A DNA stretch of 35,828 nt from positions 1,033,758-1,069,585 of the forward strand of contig BFEA01000236.1 of NCBI GenBank assembly GCA_003427395.1. The letters run 5' to 3'. Shown piece by piece: positions 30,440-35,828 of the stretch; the first letter of the stretch is position 1, and each line of letters begins with the position of its first letter. The notes beneath the pieces are model-generated. The model was given only the letters and a program-made list of their open reading frames with translations, was not told the origin of the DNA and made no database searches. Position numbers and translations under genes: made by a program. The DNA is from Chara braunii. Lineage: Eukaryota; Streptophyta; Charophyceae; Charales; Characeae.

Positions 30440-32375
30440 GTTACTTCTCCCCATTTTTGCACGTTCAGCGGGAGTGCTCATACCCCCCACATAGACTACA
30501 CTTAAAAGCCCTGCTGGCCTTGCCGTCGGCTCTCCCGCGGTTGCGAACCTTCGCCCGACGGCCTCGACCGGCGCGTGCCACAGGCGGGAACACACCATTC
30601 TCATCTACATCCTCCTCGTTGTGTTCCAACCCAGATTCGTCTGCCCCGCCATCGACAACTCCACCGTCCCTGTGCAATCCTCACATCTCCCTTGGCTGCA
30701 GTGGACTAATCAAGCCCGCGTACGTGTCCTGGTACAGTCGGCTCGTGAAATGTTGGCAGCAGAACCTTCTCGGGCACTGGTTGGTGTTGAGGATGGCGAC
30801 GACTGCATGCGGGTAAGGTATACCTCTCGACCCCCACCAGCCGCAAGTGCATGATCTCTCGCTCAAAACTACGAGGTTCGTAGAAGACCCGAAGACCCGT
30901 ACAACACTTTGAATATGTCATCATTTGTCGGCACAACTCGAAATCTGCGTGCCTTGTCTCTACACGAGGTCACTGCCCGCTCAGCTTGTGGGACAAGCGC
31001 GGATTTGATCCACGCTGCTGCATTTCGACGGTCAAGAAAGCGCTGACACAAACGGCGATGAATGTCCTCGAGCATGAACGTGGCAGGTTTTCCTCCAGTA
31101 TCCAACTGTTCACGGTCTCTACAATGTTGAAAGTGTAATGATCGTACGGCTGCCCTTCGAAATGCGCGTCTGCCCAGTGAACCGGATTGCACGTGCGTAA
31201 CAACCAGCCCGTCGTGTTGGTGTCCATCGCTCGCATGTGCGCAATCAAGTTGTCGAATTTTGGAATGCTGGTCACCTTCGTTGCTACCCACAAAAGCTTT
31301 TCGTACTCGAGTCCATTGTTACGCTTCTTGATGTTGTCAGCAATATGTTGCATGCAATTCCCGTGAGGACAATTTCGAAATATGTCGCCTACTGCGTCGA
31401 TCAGACCTTTGTCCCGATCGGACAAAAAAGTTATTCTTCGATGATTACCATCCCGTGATAGGCAAGTCGCAGAGAGGTGATGGAGGAACCAGAACCAATT
31501 GTCACTGTCGTCACCGGTTACAATTGCAAATGCCACCAGGAATAAATGCCCTTCAGCGTCCATGGTCGTTGCGCATAACAAAATGCCTTTGTGCCTCGTT
31601 TTCAGAAATGTGTCGTTGAGGCCCAACAAGAGGCGACAATGCATGAAACCAGCCAGACAAGCATCAAGAGCATAAAACAAACGTTTGAAACGAGGGGATC
31701 CTTCTTCGGTTTGCACGAATGCACGGCTCCCCGGGTTGGAACGTTGAACCTCCTCGCAATACATCCGGAGGTTGCAAAATCCGTCGTCGTCGAGACCAGC
31801 AATTTTGCAACCTCCTTTGTTGTCCACACGAGGCGGTACCTGATATGCACGTCATGTTGTCGATATATATCTTTCACGATATCTACCTGCGAGTAATGTG
31901 GTTTGTCTCGCAGTCTCGACTCGATGAATCGGGAAACCCATGCAGCAGTGGCGTTGACATTCGAGAGTTTAGAGACGCTGCCGCATGTGTGTGTTGTTAC
32001 CGACTTGATGTTGCACGTCGGTCCACCATCGACAATTGAGCCGTGCAGCTGCCAATTGCAGTTCTCATCCTTGCACTTCACAGTGTACCGCGATGTATCG
32101 GATTTCATGCTACGATACTCGTACCTGTTTTTCACTTCATCATCAACGACAACCTTCCGGAGATCTGCAATGTTTGCGAAGTCTTGGCCGACGCATAGAA
32201 CCCGAACTTCGTTGATAGGTTGCGACAAAGGGGTGCCTGCTAACCGTTCCAAGTTGCTAAATTCCCCGCCTGTGTCTTCTCCATCCTTATCTCTCTCTCC
32301 ATCATCATCCGAACTCCACATCATGTGGTCGAAACGATCCTCCTCAAACTCCTCCTGTGATCGTTTGCCTGCCAA
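30440..32375 (-). pseudogene. Mutator-like (MULE) transposase, frameshifted
   Basis: Cut-and-paste DNA transposase of the Mutator group. From the ATG at 32375: an acidic leader, then a MuDR-type DNA-binding region (VLCVGQDFANIADLRK, YTVKCKDENCNWQLHGS, THTCG). Near 31830 the frame shifts to the catalytic part: GLNDTFLKTRHKG, DSDNWFWFL, FLSDRDKGL, CMQHIADN and NIVETVNSW. Likely catalytic residues (numbered in that ORF) are D72, D137 and E237, all present. Near 31060 it shifts again (RFLDRRNAAAW, FKVLYG), and near 30870 back to the first frame. A SWIM zinc finger CTC...GIPYPHA follows, with its third Cys replaced by Tyr, and a CCHC knuckle CSLCGGYEHSR-stop-TC. TGA stops: 30681-30683 and 30465-30467. 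Terminal repeats were not found. Confidence 0.85.
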
Positions 32376-32681
32376 CGGCGAGCAACCAATGGCCCCATGT
32401 GGAAAAATGCGTGGAGGTGGTGACGTGGTTGAAAGGTGTCCTCACACTTGACAGATTTACGTCGTTCGCGGTCATGCTCCTCTCATCGGTTTCTTGCAAG
32501 TGAGCAGCATGCATTGTCGGGCTGGCTTGATGCGTGACCATGCTTGCATATGCTTGTGAGGCCCTATGCAAATTCACCATGCCTTCTTGTGTGTATTCAG
32601 ATATTTACGACCTTCTTCTGCGCGACACTGTCATAGTGAGGACGCTAAGCCTCCATGCCCAAGTAATGGAAACAAAACTGA

Positions 32682-32757
32682 TTAAAGGATGATCCACAAA
32701 TTGCAGTGGGACGAACATTTCAGAAATTGTTCGTCGTACAATTGCATAACATCCATG

Positions 32758-32810
<53 letters not shown>

Positions 32811-33488
32811 ATACACCATCGACGGCAGTGTCATGAACAACAATAGGAACGTGCAGGCAACAACAACTGCCCTCAACAACGAAGTACGTAGTAACACTGG
32901 CAACGTCATGAACCGTACCGAACGCATTCTGCACAACATAGTGACCTGCCAAATCACACGGGGCACGATGAAGATGAATAACAAGCAGCAGGTGTGCGCT
33001 GCAAGCATGCCAGTATCCTTTAACTCCTCAATCTGCAAAATACCGTGCAGGGATGCGAGGTTGTCATACAGTGCAACGTATTGCCGAGAAAGCGCAATAG
33101 CTTGCTCATGCGCTGCCTTCAGTCGGATGCTCACCCTCGCCCCCCATTCTAGAGCACATCCACGTGCTTGCACGGCACCGACACGAGACACTTCTTTATC
33201 TGCCAGCACTGTCACGACCAAAAAATCGCCTCCGCGGATCAGTGTTTCGTACATGCAATCCACCTCACTTTCCAAAGACGTGAACACCTGCGCCTGAAGA
33301 TCGATTTCGTGTCGCAGACATTCTGGATAGGGCGAATTTTTACGACCGAAACGCCCGAGTCCCTCCATTTCTTGTCTGCTTGTTTGGTGCAACGTTCCTA
33401 TGCGACTGTAACGGATGTTTTGGGATACAGGTTGATACTCTTTCCTATTCTTCGCTATTTGTTTTTCAAAGTCACCTAAGCTCACCAC
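32682..33488 (-). CDS. Hypothetical ORF with embedded GA repeat
   Basis: 268 codons without a stop. The first ~165 residues have balanced, helix-rich composition (QEMEGLGRFGRK, LRHEIDLQAQVFTSLESEVDCMYETL, AAHEQAIALSRQYVALYDNLASLHGIL) and could be a coiled coil. Two hydrophobic stretches follow (CCLLFIFIVPRVIW and VVACTFLLLFMTL). Then come ten ER dipeptides from the microsatellite, so the end is probably intronic or untranslated. Family unknown. It lies upstream of the MULE pseudogene on the same strand. Confidence 0.35.
32762..32809. repeat. (CT)n microsatellite
   Basis: About 48 bp of pure CT, inside the opposite-strand ORF. Confidence 0.98.
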
Positions 33489-33570
33489 AAAACAAATTTC
33501 ACAGAGGGCGAAAACCTACAAGAAACTCGACATACTCTAAGCATATAGTGAGCACAAATGAACATGCCAT

Positions 33571-33593
33571 GAGAGAGAGAGAGAGAGAGAGAG
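33571..33593. repeat. (GA)n microsatellite
   Basis: Short GA tract, followed by purine-rich sequence to about 33700. Confidence 0.95.
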
Positions 33594-33711
33594 ACGGACG
33601 AGGACATCGAAGGGGGAATCACGGACGGAGGAGAACGGGAAGGATAAAAAAGGAGGAGCAAGGAAAGAGCGAACAACAGAAAAATTCCCACGAGAAATAA
33701 AAGTTGAAAAA

Positions 33712-34200
33712 ACATTCCATAAAAAAAAATCCTTCATATTTATAAATTATCATTCCAATGTTCGTCCAATTCTAAAATTATCAATTCAATTTGATAAGTT
33801 CCCTTCTAAATATGAGCCTTCCCTTCCAACTAAATCTATTTGTTCAAGATTGAGCAGAAGTCTGGACGAGTTTATGAAATACTTCGATTATAATTTCATT
33901 ATACTACAACAAATATCTTCTAATTTAGATTGAATTAACCTATTTATGACTGAAAATCCTTACTTAAAATTACAACCCAATTAAAATATTTCATGAACTT
34001 ATCCAGACTTCCATTTTATCTTTAGCATGAAGTTCAAATAAGAAGGGATACCCCATTCTTGGAAGGAAAATTTTCAAATAAGACGGGAAATTTTAAAATT
34101 GGAATGATATTTTTTAAGATGGAATGAAAATATAAAATTTAAAATGTAATTTTACTCTAGAATGATTATTTCATTCTGGGAATTTTTTTTGTTGAAGGAT
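33712..34200. mobile_element. AT-rich foldback element
   Basis: 33859-33881 (AGTCTGGACGAGTTTATGAA...) pairs with 33987-34009 with three mismatches in 23. Outward, both sides carry ATCATTCCAAT, CCCTTCTTA/CCCTTCTAA, CCTTCC words and A/T runs in inverted order. This suggests very long, decayed inverted arms. No coding capacity. Confidence 0.5.
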
Positions 34201-34740
34201 TGCGGGGCGCTTCACATTGCTGGCAGCAGTCAATCATGAGGTTTAAACTATGCCAAAACATCACAAACAAGAGCTAGGGATCAGAGAAAGAACAGATGAT
34301 TGCAGTGGCAAATGATGAATACAGGAAAAAATCGCCACACAAAACGGTGATTCCAACTTTGCGCCGTATCCTGAAAACGGTCGCCCAGTAAACGAGGCCA
34401 ACACTAACATGCATCCTATCTCCCGCAAAAGTATGGTTATACTACAACCAAAAAGTTAAGTGTCACACACGTGTCAGATCAGGTTGTCCTGATTTACGTG
34501 CGGTGCTCCAATACCAACTGTTACATGCCCAGTCGGGCAAAGTATGTTCAGCCAAGGATCCACAATGTGAAAAAAAGGACCGAATGGACAATGCACCGCT
34601 AGAGAAACATCAACAGACAATGTACATCCTGATACATGGAAAATAACACTTAATAGCGTAGTGGAGGACTTTGAGTCTAGTTTGAGATAGGTCATGACCT
34701 GACCGGGACTGACATGACATCCTATGTGTCCGAAATCGGA
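34201..34740. other. No gene seen
   Basis: Mixed sequence; one short minus ORF without motifs; no repeats noticed. Confidence 0.5.
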
Positions 34741-34945
34741 TTCAACGGGGGTTTTGAGTTGAACGGTTCAACTCCCGTTCAACTCCCGTTGCAAATCCCC
34801 GTTATACCGAGTTGAACGTGGTACAACTCGGCCCGCGGATATTTTTTTTTGCAGGCAAAACATAAGTGAAAAAAAAATAAAAAACTATTGGGGTGTAGAT
34901 TTTTTTGCTCTCTACATCCCCATATTTTTATTTTTATTTTTTTAT
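34741..34945. repeat. Small palindromes and AT-rich hairpin
   Basis: GAGTTGAACGGTTCAACTC (34756-34774) is palindromic around a single base. CCGAGTTG/CAACTCGG (34807-34831) pair around 9 bases. GGGGTGTAG and CTACATCCCC pair across 34890-34920, with A-rich and T-rich flanks. Confidence 0.65.
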
Positions 34946-35020
34946 CATTAAAATTATTTTTAAGAAATCAAACACAAAACCAGACTCAAAACAAATAGAA
35001 TTTTTTTTTCTTTTTTTTTT

Positions 35021-35024
<4 letters not shown>

Positions 35025-35070
<46 letters not shown>

Positions 35071-35103
35071 GGGGGATGGTTCGCCCCTCCCACCCTCACC
35101 GAA

Positions 35104-35158
<55 letters not shown>
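35025..35158. repeat. (TTGA)n and (CA)n microsatellites
   Basis: Poly-T runs into TTGA repeats (35025-35070); after 34 bp a CA tract spans 35105-35158. Confidence 0.97.
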
Positions 35159-35161
<3 letters not shown>

Positions 35162-35579
35162 TTTTACTTGCGCGGGGTGTAATGAACCCAAAATCGTGAT
35201 GACACTTGTAGATAATGCCAGCCCACAATCATCAACCAGATGATGAAATATCAATAGTTAAAATCGTTACCAGATACAAAGAGATGGATAATCATACACA
35301 TGCGAATTAGCAAGAGGTTGGGAAGAGAGACTTAGAGGGTGAAAAAGAATACTGCGCCCTCTTCGTCTTCGGGCTCCCCTCCCAATGTTGCCACCTCAGC
35401 AACAATGATTCGAACGATATCTGAAGTTTCCCTCAATATGTCACATGGCACGGCAATAAGTCTATCATCAGCGCTGGAGCATCATCAACCTTAAGATAAA
35501 CAGGTACGTATCTCTGATCCTCCCACTGTCATGATCCCCTCCTGAGTATGACAAATCAGAACAGTTGTATCTCCCTAAT

Positions 35580-35660
35580 GTAGCCGCCACATCAGCATCG
35601 AATACACGTGGCAGCGGCCACGTCAACAGCAACTCGTGGCAGCTGCCACGTCAGCATACC
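35580..35660. repeat. GCCACGTC-type short repeats
   Basis: Three variants of GC(C/T)GCCAC(G/A)TCA in 75 bp; CGTGGCAGCTGCCACG (35636-35651) is a perfect 16-bp palindrome. The same word occurs inverted at 543-625 beside the LINE. CACGTGG also contains a G-box core. Confidence 0.7.
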
Positions 35661-35801
35661 AGGTAGACAAGAGCAAGCAAGTTACCATTATGGCAAGCAG
35701 CGCGTCGCTGTATCTCGTAAGTGCCAGCCAAAAACTAGATTCCAGTCAGCGTCTCAGCATAGAGCCAGCGTCGTCGTCAAAGCACAGGTCTGAAGGTGGC
35801 C

Positions 35802-35823
35802 TTTTTTTTTTTTTTTTTTTTTT
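35802..35823. repeat. Poly-T tract
   Basis: 22 T at the window end, followed by GATTG, the same transition as at 35010-35030. Confidence 0.95.
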
Positions 35824-35828
35824 GATTG

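Overview
This is a nuclear fragment of a eukaryote with low gene density. It is made almost entirely of decayed transposable elements, tandem duplications and microsatellites. The protein traces are a plant-type LINE C-terminus, a Mutator (MULE) transposase, a DUF7869-like protein and a Ulp1/C48 protease. Long CT/CA tracts and intron-like splice sites also occur. Together these suggest a plant-lineage genome; my best guess is a charophyte alga such as Chara, inferred from the general look of the elements and not proven. No gene in the window can be called intact with confidence.

Layout. 0-2.4 kb: low-complexity start, then the 3' half of a LINE on the minus strand with in-frame stops. 2.4-5.2 kb: AT-rich sequence with hairpins, a MITE-like element (3595-3780) and microsatellites. 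5.2-6.3 kb: a ~506-bp tandem duplication with exon-like minus-strand coding potential. 6.7-9.9 kb: a broken minus-strand gene of the DUF7869 type. 9.8-12.3 kb: nested tandem repeats. 12.6-13.7 kb: a 354-codon minus-strand ORF of unknown function. 14.0-15.4 kb: repeats that each carry a short palindrome. 16.0-17.4 kb: a foldback element and duplications. 17.5-18.8 kb: CT-rich DNA with a 296-bp assembly gap. 18.9-20.05 kb: hairpins and three long foldback elements. 20.9-27.2 kb: the most gene-like block, on the plus strand: an N-terminal region, a putative ParB-like domain, an acidic region and, after an intron, a Ulp1 protease domain. 27.2-30.0 kb: microsatellites, tandem repeats and a SINE candidate. 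30.4-32.4 kb: a MULE transposase pseudogene (minus). 32.7-33.5 kb: an unknown minus ORF. 33.7 kb to end: an AT-rich foldback, repeats and poly-T.

The most unusual signal is a dispersed palindrome, consensus TCGGATNNATCCGA, often extended to GGTTCGGATNNATCCGAACC. I count 29 copies with both arms recognisable between 5.7 and 29.5 kb. The arms are conserved while the central dinucleotide varies freely (11 different dinucleotides). Several copies lie inside open reading frames; five of the six in one ORF are in the same codon phase. I know of no described element that matches it.

The second signal is the pattern of stops that break the transposon reading frames: 8 TAG, 6 TGA and 1 TAA. This fits decay by C-to-T change at methylated sites, and the frames are otherwise well kept. 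Everything here was read by eye; no database search was run, so family names are from motif recognition.
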